Origin: Allosaccharopolyspora coralli
GTDB lineage: Bacteria; Actinomycetota; Actinomycetes; Mycobacteriales; Pseudonocardiaceae
Direction of reading: 5' to 3'
Length of the DNA stretch: 64,000 nucleotides
Assembly: GCF_009664835.1 (NCBI RefSeq)
Contig: NZ_CP045929.1
Span: forward strand, 1,178,001 to 1,242,000
Part shown: positions 57,327 to 64,000 of the stretch, in pieces
Layout of the letters: every line of letters begins with the position of its first letter
Position numbering within the stretch: the first letter of the stretch is position 1
The notes under the pieces: generated by a model
The model's input: only the letters and a program-made list of their open reading frames with translations
Told to the model about the DNA's origin: nothing
The model's database searches: none
Position numbers and translations under genes: made by a program

Positions 57327-57800
57327 TCAGCGCGACTTCTTCGGCGTGACCCAGATGGTGATGGTCGCGGCAACGACGGTCTTGCCGCTGGTGTCGGTGA
57401 CGTTCACCGGCACCTCGACGTCCTTGCCCTCGTCGCCGAACTCAGGGATCTCCGAGAGTTCGGCGCGGGCGAACATGCTCGTCTCGGCCTTCGCGGTGTA
57501 GGAGACCTGCATCCCCTTCGGCAGCCACCGGTGGCTGGTCGGCACTGTCGCCTCCGCCAGCATTCCCATCGCGATCTCGGCGAGGTTGCAGGCGGCGATG
57601 GCGTGATAGGTACCGATGTGGTTGTGCACGCCCCACCACTTCGGCGAGGTGACTTCGGCGCGGCCCGCTTCCATCGTCTGCACCGTGGGCAGCACGGTGC
57701 GGAAGTACGGGGCTTTGAGGGAGACGGCCGCGGAGAACAGGTATTTTCCGCCGGGAATGCCGGAGAGCTTCTGCCACATCGAGAGAGTCTGTGTCGCCAT
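57327..57800 (-). CDS. DUF4442 hotdog-fold thioesterase-like protein
   Basis: A 157-residue hotdog-fold protein of the DUF4442 family (thioesterase-like). Features: WQKLSGIPGGKYLFSAAVSLKAPY at the N-terminus (core GGKYLFSAAV), HNHIGTYHAIAACNLAEIAMGMLAE (core GTYHAIAACNLAE) forming the central helix, and KAETSMFARAEL strands. Hotdog enzymes hydrolyse acyl-CoA or acyl-ACP; catalytic Asn/His/Glu are present in the central segment. It follows the 291-residue unknown gene by 13 bp, hence one transcript, and converges on the membrane protein gene with a four-base gap. Confidence 0.87.
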   Translation of the reverse strand: MATQTLSMWQKLSGIPGGKYLFSAAVSLKAPYFRTVLPTVQTMEAGRAEVTSPKWWGVHNHIGTYHAIAACNLAEIAMGMLAEATVPTSHRWLPKGMQVSYTAKAETSMFARAELSEIPEFGDEGKDVEVPVNVTDTSGKTVVAATITIWVTPKKSR

Positions 57801-57813
57801 GCGGGCGATGTTA

Positions 57814-58689
57814 CTATCGAGTAGCATGCGGTGAACGGGACCCTGTGTCACCGGTCCAGCACGTCGTCGAGGCGATCGCGGACACCGCGCGCTCGCGCGT
57901 CGCGGGTGAGCTGCGCAGTGGGCGAGCGAGTTCCACGTGCAGGAACGGAAGGTCGCGCTCCGCCGCGGCGACACCTTGCACGTTCGTCCGGCCGGTGAGC
58001 GGGCACGCGTCGACCCAGGACCGCAAGAGACGGAATCCCTCCGCGTCGAGTACGTCCGCCGTGTCGAACAACGCGGGCCCGGCCTCCCCCGGCCCGGGGG
58101 AGAGCACGACGTCCACGCCCGAGAGGCTCGCGAAGCCGTGGACCTGGACCTGAGGGAGTCCGCGCTCCATCAACCGCAGCGCGAAGGCGTGGAACAGGGA
58201 ATCCGTCCGGTGGGCGACGTCGCCTGCCTCGTCGGCCGTGCGCCGGTGGGAACCGGCCATCAGCAACACCGCCCCGGGAGTTCTGCGGAACAACTCGGCA
58301 CCGACGACCTCGGTGTCGAGGTCCGCGCTCGGATGGGGAACCGCGATCAGCGAGGACGGCGGGGTCTGCGGGTCGAGCACGACGGTGCCCCAGCGTCGGT
58401 CTCCGTGCGTCGCGCCATCGACCAGCACGACACGGCGGTCGGTCGCGGTGTCCACGCAGTCGGCGAGGCGGAATCCGTGCGGGGCCAGGCACGAGGCCGC
58501 GTCGTGGAGACCGGACGAATCCGCGAGCAGCGCATCGAGTCCCTGCACGGCGGCGCGTCGCTCCCCGCGCGTCGGCGTGCGGTACGGGTCGTCGAGCCGC
58601 ATCCGGTCCGCGAGGGCGGCGAGGTGGTTCGACAGGTCGATCCGGGCCGACTCGCCGGTGACCTGTCGCGTCCCACGACGGATCAGCAT
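57814..58689 (-). CDS. Protein of unknown function, hydrolase-like
   Basis: A ~291-residue soluble protein that I cannot assign. A histidine/acid cluster, VPHPSADLDTEVVG, and LLMAGSHRRTADEAGDVAHRTD (core AGSHRRTADE) recall zinc-dependent amidohydrolases such as N-formylglutamate deformylase or poly-gamma-glutamate hydrolase, but this is a weak resemblance. HGFASLSGVDVVLSPGPGE also looks like a catalytic loop. The start is uncertain: an ATG overlaps the smpB stop (ATGA) and would add 61 residues of low-complexity sequence; I prefer the internal ATG. It is 13 bp upstream of the DUF4442 gene. Confidence 0.75.
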   Translation of the reverse strand: MLIRRGTRQVTGESARIDLSNHLAALADRMRLDDPYRTPTRGERRAAVQGLDALLADSSGLHDAASCLAPHGFRLADCVDTATDRRVVLVDGATHGDRRWGTVVLDPQTPPSSLIAVPHPSADLDTEVVGAELFRRTPGAVLLMAGSHRRTADEAGDVAHRTDSLFHAFALRLMERGLPQVQVHGFASLSGVDVVLSPGPGEAGPALFDTADVLDAEGFRLLRSWVDACPLTGRTNVQGVAAAERDLPFLHVELARPLRSSPATRERAVSAIASTTCWTGDTGSRSPHATR

Positions 58690-58868
58690 TGTGCCGAGGA
58701 TAACCGTGTCGCGCGGGTCGGGGGGCCGCTCGGGCCGAGTAAGAGGGTGCGCGGGCTGATCCGCGTGGGTGGTCGGGTGGCGGAACTTACCTCGCGGCGG
58801 GCCTGCGGCATATGCGGCGGGGAATCTGTCGGCCGTGCCTGACCACAGTCCTCCACCAGCACGGCGAC

Positions 58869-59390
58869 TCATCGCGGGTCGTAGTCCAGGGCTTTCCGGC
58901 GGCCTCGCGCGTGCGTGCGACGTCCCTTGAGTTGCCAGCCGATCCCGCGCGCCATCTCACGCTGCGCTTCGCGCTCGGCGAGGGCCCGTCGCTTGTCCCA
59001 CTTCTTCTTGCCGCGCGCGAGGGCGAGTTCCACTTTGACCCGGCCGTCGCGGAAATACATCGACAGCGGCACCAACGAGTACCCGCTCTCGCGCACTTTC
59101 ACCTCGAGCTGGCGGATCTCCCTGCGGTGCAACAGGAGTTTCCGTTTCCGGCGTGGCGTGTGGTTGGTCCAGCTGCCGTGGTAGTACTCCGCGATGTGCA
59201 GGTTGCGCAGCCACACCTCGCCGTCGTCGACCGTGGCGAACGCTTCCATCAGCGACGCCCGGCCGAGCCGCAGGCTCTTGACCTCAGTGCCCGCGAGCAC
59301 GACACCGGCCTCGTGGGTGTCGATGACCTCGTAGTGATGCCGTGCCCTGCGATTCGTTGCGATGACCGACTGGTTTCCCCGCGCCACCAT
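58869..59390 (-). CDS. smpB: SsrA-binding protein SmpB
   Basis: A 173-residue trans-translation factor that binds tmRNA and rescues stalled ribosomes. Signature pieces: [29 protein letters not shown] (core [14 protein letters not shown]), ASLMEAFA, the [24 protein letters not shown] segment (core YYHGSWTNH), and the basic C-tail [17 protein letters not shown]. It is about 15 residues longer than E. coli SmpB due to a basic tail. No ssrA gene is visible in the window. Divergent from the glyoxalase-like gene. Confidence 0.97.
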   Translation of the reverse strand: MVARGNQSVIATNRRARHHYEVIDTHEAGVVLAGTEVKSLRLGRASLMEAFATVDDGEVWLRNLHIAEYYHGSWTNHTPRRKRKLLLHRREIRQLEVKVRESGYSLVPLSMYFRDGRVKVELALARGKKKWDKRRALAEREAQREMARGIGWQLKGRRTHARGRRKALDYDPR

Positions 59391-59507
59391 GACCCCTCAC
59401 TGTACGGTCCGTGCCCTTTTCGGGGGAGTGTCGCGTCGTGCGCCGCGATGTGTCGGTGCTGGGTTCTACTGTCGACCCACCAGCGCCGCAACAGGTGGGA
59501 GCGAATG

Positions 59508-60275
59508 ATGAGCACAGTGGCCGCCGTGCAGCCCGACGGGACACCGACGTGGGTCGACCTCGGGATCCCCGATCTGGACAAGGCCTGTTCCTTCTACGGC
59601 GCGTTGTTCGGGTGGCAGTTCCAGGTGGGACCGGAGGAGACGGGCCACTACACGATGTGCTTGATGCATGATCGTCCAGTCGCGGCCATGTCGTCGTTCT
59701 TCGACCCCGACGCGGGCGGATTCTGGTGGAACGTCTACCTGGCCACGTCCGATTGCGACGCTACCGTCGCCCGCGGAACCGAGGTAGGCGGGACAGTGCT
59801 CATGGAGCCGATGGAGGTCATGGACCAGGGCCGGATCGCGATGCTCCGTGATCCCGCGGGGGCCCAGATCGGCTTGTGGCAGGGGCGCGCGCACATCGGA
59901 GCGGAGGTCGTCAACGAGCCCGGCGCGGTCGTGCGCAACGACCTCGTGACGGCCCAGCCGGACGTCGCCCGTGAGTTCTACGCGGCGTTGTTCGACTTCA
60001 CGGCCGACCGCAACGAGGACATCCCGGGCGTCGACTTCACCTTCTTGCGGCGGCGGGACGGGCACGAGGTCGCGGGCATTCTCGGGAATCCGAACGCGAC
60101 CGCGTCGCAGTGGGCGACGACGTTCGAGGTCGCCGATACCGATGCGGTGGTGGCGGCGGCGAAGGCTCATGCGGGATCGGCGAGTGCGCCGGAGGACATG
60201 GTCTACGGCCGGATCGCCAGCGTCGTGGACCCGTTCGGCACGGAGTTCTCGGTGATTCAGCGCGCGAGTGGGTAG
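59508..60275 (+). CDS. Two-module VOC (glyoxalase-like) protein
   Basis: A 255-residue protein with two tandem VOC modules of the Streptomyces-type hydroxylase/27-kDa antigen Cfp30B-like group. Module 1 starts TWVDLGIPDLDKACSFYGALFGWQF (core DLDKACSFYGALFGW) and ends MLRDPAGAQIGLWQ; module 2 starts VRNDLVTAQPDVAREFYAALFDF and ends VVDPFGTEFSVIQR. M. tuberculosis Cfp30B is the same kind of protein. Enzymatic role unknown. Two adjacent ATGs; the second has the better spacing from GTGGGAG. Its stop is five bases from the convergent ceramidase stop. Confidence 0.87.
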   Translation: MSTVAAVQPDGTPTWVDLGIPDLDKACSFYGALFGWQFQVGPEETGHYTMCLMHDRPVAAMSSFFDPDAGGFWWNVYLATSDCDATVARGTEVGGTVLMEPMEVMDQGRIAMLRDPAGAQIGLWQGRAHIGAEVVNEPGAVVRNDLVTAQPDVAREFYAALFDFTADRNEDIPGVDFTFLRRRDGHEVAGILGNPNATASQWATTFEVADTDAVVAAAKAHAGSASAPEDMVYGRIASVVDPFGTEFSVIQRASG

Positions 60276-60280
60276 CTGTC

Positions 60281-62332
60281 TCAGCGTGTGACGGTGAAGG
60301 TCCGGCTGGTCCCGCCGATCGGTGTGATCGCGCCGGTGAGTGTCTTCGCTTCGCCGCGGTAGAGCACGCGGTAGGTTCCCGGTTCGACGTCGCCGGGGAC
60401 GTCCCAGGTGATCGTGATCGTCGACGCGGCGACCCCGTCCCTGGCCCAGTGGAGTTTCGTGGCCCAGTCGCCGTCGTCGTGGACGCGGCTCCACCTGCTG
60501 CCGCTGTCCCGCTGCACCTCCAAGTGTGTGCCGTTGCGGTGCAGGGCGTTGCCGGGGTGGGCGCCGGAGAAGACGATCACGACAGTCTCGCCCGCGCGGT
60601 ACGACTCGTTCGGTTCGGTGAGGACGTCGCCGAACCCGTGACCGATCTGCGGCGCGTCGACGATGATCGGCGGCTGCAGGGCGAGTTGCTTGTCCGAGTG
60701 GTCCGGCGGGACGGGTCCCAACGGCAACTGTTCGCCGTCACGCATGGCGGTCGCGAGTGCGGCCGAGACCTGTTGCAGTGCGGGTAGTTCCCACCGGCCG
60801 TACAGGGTGCTGCCACCCTCGTACTGCTGCGAGTCGTACTCCTCGGGGGTGGTGACGTAGTGAATGTAGGCGTTGCTGTACCCGGCGACGAGCACATCGG
60901 TGACGTCGGCGCCGACGATGTCGGCCACGGTGCGGCGTAGCCGGTACCCGGCGCCGATGGTGACTTCCCCGGGAATTCCGATCAGGTAAAGCTGTCCGAT
61001 CCGGACCAGTTGGACCGGCACCTTCTCCTGCACCCAGGGGTAGATGCGGTTCATCTCGCCGAGCGGAGCCACGCAGTCCTTGGGCGCCTGGGCATCGGCG
61101 AGTTCGGGGGAAACGGTGAACAACACGCCGTCGGAGACCGCGTTCCAGAACGGGTTCTCTCCCTCGTTGAAGCCGGGGAAAGCGGGGCCGTCCTCCATGC
61201 TCCCGGCGGCCATCGAGGCGCCGACCACGGGTTTGGACGTCGAGTGCTCCTGCCCGTCACCGGTGAACTCGGGCCGCACCCGCACGTCGGAGAGGTTCAC
61301 GTACACCAGCCGTGAGTCGACACCTCCGACGAGGGGCGTGCCGCTCTGAGTCAGCTGGCGCGCGGCGGCGTCGAACTGGCGGTTGCCGTGGGCGCGGGTC
61401 TCGCCGAAGTCCTCCGGTGTGGTGCCGGGCGTGAGGTCGAGGTTCGGGGACATGTCGCCGGCGTTCGTCTGGGCGAAGGCGGCGACGAAATCGTCCGGAT
61501 GTCCGGCGAGGTAATCGGCTCCGAGGACTTCCCGTTCCCACCGGTAGGCGGCGTAGCCCTTGTTGTCGGCGCTCACGAGCCGGTTGTCCCCGCACATGCT
61601 GGTGCCGTGCGTGGGGAACCAGTTGATCGCGCCGATCGGTTCGCCCTTCCGTTCGACGCGTAGCAGCGAGGTTTGCGGATCGATGGCGTCGGGGAAGAAC
61701 TGCCGGATGTCGTCGGTGTTGAGGTCGAAGGCGTCGCGGGAACGGTTGACGCTGGCGCCGTGCAGTTCGCCGTGGGTGAGGACCAGTGTGGACGGTGCGA
61801 GGTCCGCGTGCGCGCGCTCGATGGACTCGACGATGCCGTCGGTGACCGCGGTGAACGTTTTCTCGTGAAAGCCGAGCGTCGTCGCGTTGTACAGGAAGTG
61901 GTGCGAGTACCCGCCCGGTCCACTGTGGGTGTGGGTGGCGGTGAGCAGCACGTTCTGTTCGGTGTAGAGATCGCCGTAGCGTTCCCGGAGCCTGCGCACC
62001 ACTGCCTTGTGCACGCTGTCGAACATCAGCGGGCTGTCCGCGACGGTGAGCACGACTCGCTCGCTCGTGGCTTCGTCGACGACGATGAACGACCGAGCCC
62101 GCAGCCGCTGGTGCAGCCCGGCAGCCTGTTGGTCGACACGGCCGTAGCCCATCAGTCCGCATTCGGCGATCTCACCGGTGGCGTCGGAGATGCCGCGTCC
62201 GACGAGCATGGATTCGCCGGACTCTGCCGTCGCCTGTGTCGTCGTGTGCGCCGCGAGCGCGCCGACTCCGACCGCCCCGGCGGTGCCGCGTAGAACGGTG
62301 CGTCGACTTGCTGTCCACCCGGGGTGGTCCAT
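60281..62332 (-). CDS. Secreted neutral/alkaline ceramidase
   Basis: A 683-residue neutral ceramidase splitting ceramide into sphingosine and fatty acid outside the cell. A Tat signal (SRRTVLRGTAGAVGVGALAAH) leads to the mature enzyme. Zinc site TATHTHSGPGG (His134, His136), WFPTHGTSMCG, and catalytic Ser198 in ASVNRSRDAF match the Pseudomonas enzyme; the second metal region is GIPGEVTIGAG. A C-terminal Ig-like domain (about residues 545-683) is normal for the family. The host does not make ceramide as far as known, so it likely acts on eukaryotic lipids. GAGGAGAACGC before the ATG. Confidence 0.93.
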   Translation of the reverse strand: MDHPGWTASRRTVLRGTAGAVGVGALAAHTTTQATAESGESMLVGRGISDATGEIAECGLMGYGRVDQQAAGLHQRLRARSFIVVDEATSERVVLTVADSPLMFDSVHKAVVRRLRERYGDLYTEQNVLLTATHTHSGPGGYSHHFLYNATTLGFHEKTFTAVTDGIVESIERAHADLAPSTLVLTHGELHGASVNRSRDAFDLNTDDIRQFFPDAIDPQTSLLRVERKGEPIGAINWFPTHGTSMCGDNRLVSADNKGYAAYRWEREVLGADYLAGHPDDFVAAFAQTNAGDMSPNLDLTPGTTPEDFGETRAHGNRQFDAAARQLTQSGTPLVGGVDSRLVYVNLSDVRVRPEFTGDGQEHSTSKPVVGASMAAGSMEDGPAFPGFNEGENPFWNAVSDGVLFTVSPELADAQAPKDCVAPLGEMNRIYPWVQEKVPVQLVRIGQLYLIGIPGEVTIGAGYRLRRTVADIVGADVTDVLVAGYSNAYIHYVTTPEEYDSQQYEGGSTLYGRWELPALQQVSAALATAMRDGEQLPLGPVPPDHSDKQLALQPPIIVDAPQIGHGFGDVLTEPNESYRAGETVVIVFSGAHPGNALHRNGTHLEVQRDSGSRWSRVHDDGDWATKLHWARDGVAASTITITWDVPGDVEPGTYRVLYRGEAKTLTGAITPIGGTSRTFTVTR

Positions 62333-62478
62333 GCGTTCTCCTCGACCCGACCTAGAAGTGAGCGGTATTCATGTTATTTACCGTGTCGTAGGTCATACTG
62401 CAAGAGGCGAACGGCGCAAGCGCGCGCATGGCCCTACGGTGTGCACGTGCCCGAACCCGCACGAGCCACGGGGAGCCG

Positions 62479-64000
62479 ATGAGCGTGCCGCCCGAGAAGC
62501 GACGAACCGTCCCTGCTCGCCCGCAACTCGACGGTCAGTTCACGGCCTCGCTGCGCCGGTTCGCCAGTACCGAGTCGAACAGCGCCGGGCTGCTGCTCGC
62601 CGCGACCGTCCTCGCGCTGCTCTGGGCGAACTCCCCCTGGTCGGCCAGCTACTCCGCGTTCTGGGAGACGCCGCTGGCGATGCGGCTCGGTGACGCCGAA
62701 CTGAATCTCGACCTGCGGCACTGGGTCAACGACGGGTTGATGGTGTTCTTCTTCTTCGTCGTCGGTCTCGAGGTCAAACGCGAGATCGCCTTGGGGGAGC
62801 TGAGTTCGTGGCGCCGATCCGCCGTGCCGCTGTGCGCCGCGATCACCGGGCTCCTGCTGCCTGCCGTGTTGTTCCTCGCGCTCAATCCCAGCGGCGAGCA
62901 AGCCGCCGCCTGGGGTGTGGTGATCTCCACGGACACCGCGTTCGTGCTCGGCGCGCTCGCGCTCACGGGGCGACGACAGGCCGCGCGGCTCCGGATCTTC
63001 CTGCTCGCCCTCGCCGTCGCCGACGACGTCGGGGCGCTGTCGATCATCGCGCTGTTCTACACCGAGCGGATCTCGCTCGTGGCGCTCGCGCTGGCAGTGG
63101 CCGGGTTGGTGTCGATGCTCGTCCTGCGCCGGTTCCAGGTGTGGCGCGGGCCCGCGTACTTCGTGCTCGGAGTCGGGATCTGGCTGGCCACCTACGAATC
63201 CGGTGTACACCCCACGATCGCCGGTGTCGTCATCGCTCTGTTCGTCACCGCGCACCCGCCGCGCCGGGAACACGTCGAGGACGCCGCCAAGCTCACCCGC
63301 GCCTACCGGCAGTCGCCCAACCCGGAGTTCGCGCGACAGGCGCGCCTCGGGATCGAACGTTCCGTCGCGCCGAACGATCGCCTGCAGCGCCTGTATCAGC
63401 CCTGGTCGAGTTTCGTCATCGTGCCGATCTTCGCGCTGGCCAACGCGGGGATCGCCATCGACGGCGAGATCGTCCGGGAAGCGTTGCAGTCGCGCCTGAC
63501 CCTCGGTGTGGTCCTCGGCCTGGTCGTGGGCAAGTTCGTCGGCGTGAGCCTCGGCGCGCTCGCCGCCGTCCGCCTCCGGTTCGGCGCCCCGCCACCCGGT
63601 GTCGGGGCGACGGGCTTGGCCGGCGCTGCCGCGCTCTCCGGAATCGGATTCACAATCTCGCTATTCATCGTCGATCTGGCGCTGGACGACCCGGAGCTCG
63701 CGGACGAGGCCAGACTGGGTGTGCTCGCCGGTTCCTTGCTGGCCGCCGTGCTCGGGTGGTCGATCTTGCGTGCGAGCGCACTGCTCGCGCCGCGTTCGGG
63801 GGAGCGCAAGGGCCCGCCCCTGCTGAATCGGCCCGTTGACCCGGATCGCGACCACGTGCGGGGGCGTTCGGACGCGCCGCTGACCCTCGTCGAGTTCGCC
63901 GACTTCGAGTGTCCGTTCTGCGGGCGGGCGACCGGGATGATCGCAGAGCTTCGGGCGCACTACGGTGATCGTCTGCGCTACGTGTTCCGGCACATGCCGC
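62479..64000 (+). CDS. nhaA: NhaA Na+/H+ antiporter fused to a DsbA-like thioredoxin domain (3' end outside window)
   Basis: At least 507 codons. Residues ~20-430 are a NhaA antiporter: GLLLAATVLALLWANSPW, VNDGLMVFFFFVVGLEVKREI (core FFFVVGLEVKRE), STDTAFVLGALAL and LALAVADDVGALSIIALFY, with the two essential aspartates in AVADDVGALS. After a linker (around residues 435-460) a thioredoxin/DsbA-like domain begins, LVEFADFECPFCG, with a CPFC redox motif; the window ends inside it. NhaA-thioredoxin fusions are known in actinobacteria. The antiporter exports Na+ for pH and salt control; why it carries a redox domain is unknown. ATG with GGGGAG upstream. Confidence 0.93.
   Translation, partial: MSVPPEKRRTVPARPQLDGQFTASLRRFASTESNSAGLLLAATVLALLWANSPWSASYSAFWETPLAMRLGDAELNLDLRHWVNDGLMVFFFFVVGLEVKREIALGELSSWRRSAVPLCAAITGLLLPAVLFLALNPSGEQAAAWGVVISTDTAFVLGALALTGRRQAARLRIFLLALAVADDVGALSIIALFYTERISLVALALAVAGLVSMLVLRRFQVWRGPAYFVLGVGIWLATYESGVHPTIAGVVIALFVTAHPPRREHVEDAAKLTRAYRQSPNPEFARQARLGIERSVAPNDRLQRLYQPWSSFVIVPIFALANAGIAIDGEIVREALQSRLTLGVVLGLVVGKFVGVSLGALAAVRLRFGAPPPGVGATGLAGAAALSGIGFTISLFIVDLALDDPELADEARLGVLAGSLLAAVLGWSILRASALLAPRSGERKGPPLLNRPVDPDRDHVRGRSDAPLTLVEFADFECPFCGRATGMIAELRAHYGDRLRYVFRHMP

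Noticed and set aside
58690-58872. Upstream start of the 291-residue unknown gene overlapping the smpB stop
   Set aside because: The extra 61 residues are Pro/Arg-rich and unlike the rest of the protein; the ATGA overlap is suggestive but not enough.

Overview
The window is high-GC DNA with gene content typical of a filamentous actinomycete, most likely a member of the Pseudonocardiaceae (Saccharomonospora/Amycolatopsis relatives). This placement is an inference from GTG/TTG starts, strongly G/C-ending codons, actinobacterial families (DUF574-type methyltransferase, snapalysin-like protease, DivIVA-like coiled coil, DUF3817-ctaB pair) and TTGTCCACA-type DnaA-box words. It reads as chromosome: housekeeping genes (nrdAB, orn, thiMED, ctaB, glmS, nadE, smpB, tRNA-Lys, tRNA-His) mixed with regulators and transporters, with no phage, insertion sequence, CRISPR array or plasmid backbone.

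Layout. 1-5.9 kb: a lipid-methylation locus with two cyclopropane-fatty-acid-synthase-type methyltransferases on opposite strands, plus an FAD oxidase, DUF1365, a hydrolase and DUF1295. 6-10.3 kb: nrdA-nrdB behind a cobalamin riboswitch; the small subunit carries Phe at the usual radical-Tyr position. 10.4-18 kb: M20 hydrolase, ABC-F protein, PucR-type regulator divergent from a two-subunit molybdenum hydroxylase. 18-26 kb: MFS transporter, methyltransferase, DUF418, DinB, and a TetR regulator divergent from a small exporter around a 28-bp perfect palindrome. 26-30.4 kb: tRNA-Lys, L,D-transpeptidase, CopB-type ATPase with a CsoR-like operator, tRNA-His. 30.5-35.8 kb: orn, acyl-CoA synthetase, two unknown genes, hydroxyacid-oxoacid transhydrogenase. 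35.9-40 kb: TPP-riboswitch-controlled thiM-thiE-thiD-tenA, then a pyruvyl-transferase-family gene. 40.4-46.3 kb: DivIVA-like and membrane proteins, an IdeR-box-preceded siderophore-type N-acyltransferase, a flavin oxidoreductase, DUF3817-ctaB. 46.4-53 kb: VIT1-type transporter, formate dehydrogenase, MHS transporter, glmS. 53-64 kb: mycothiol-type DinB protein, snapalysin-like protease, an AT-richer membrane gene, nadE, thioesterase-like gene, smpB, glyoxalase-like gene, ceramidase, and NhaA fused to a thioredoxin-like domain (cut by the window end).

The most unusual content is intergenic. Three families of inverted repeats recur. (i) A composite of a 22-bp palindrome (arms GGCAAATTCGC) followed at an invariant 6 bp by two DnaA-box-like 9-mers spaced 19 bp apart; three copies, all between convergent genes. 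(ii) An 18-bp-arm hairpin (GCGAACGGCACTYTCGCC) found twice inside the nrdA-nrdB gap, as an 8 x 30 bp array of left arms closed by one right arm, and as a 10 x 65 bp array beside glmS. (iii) A 44-bp hairpin with arms beginning GCGTGAGCC, in two copies. A C-rich ~51-bp tandem repeat adds a fourth repeat type. No mobilising enzyme for any of them is visible here.
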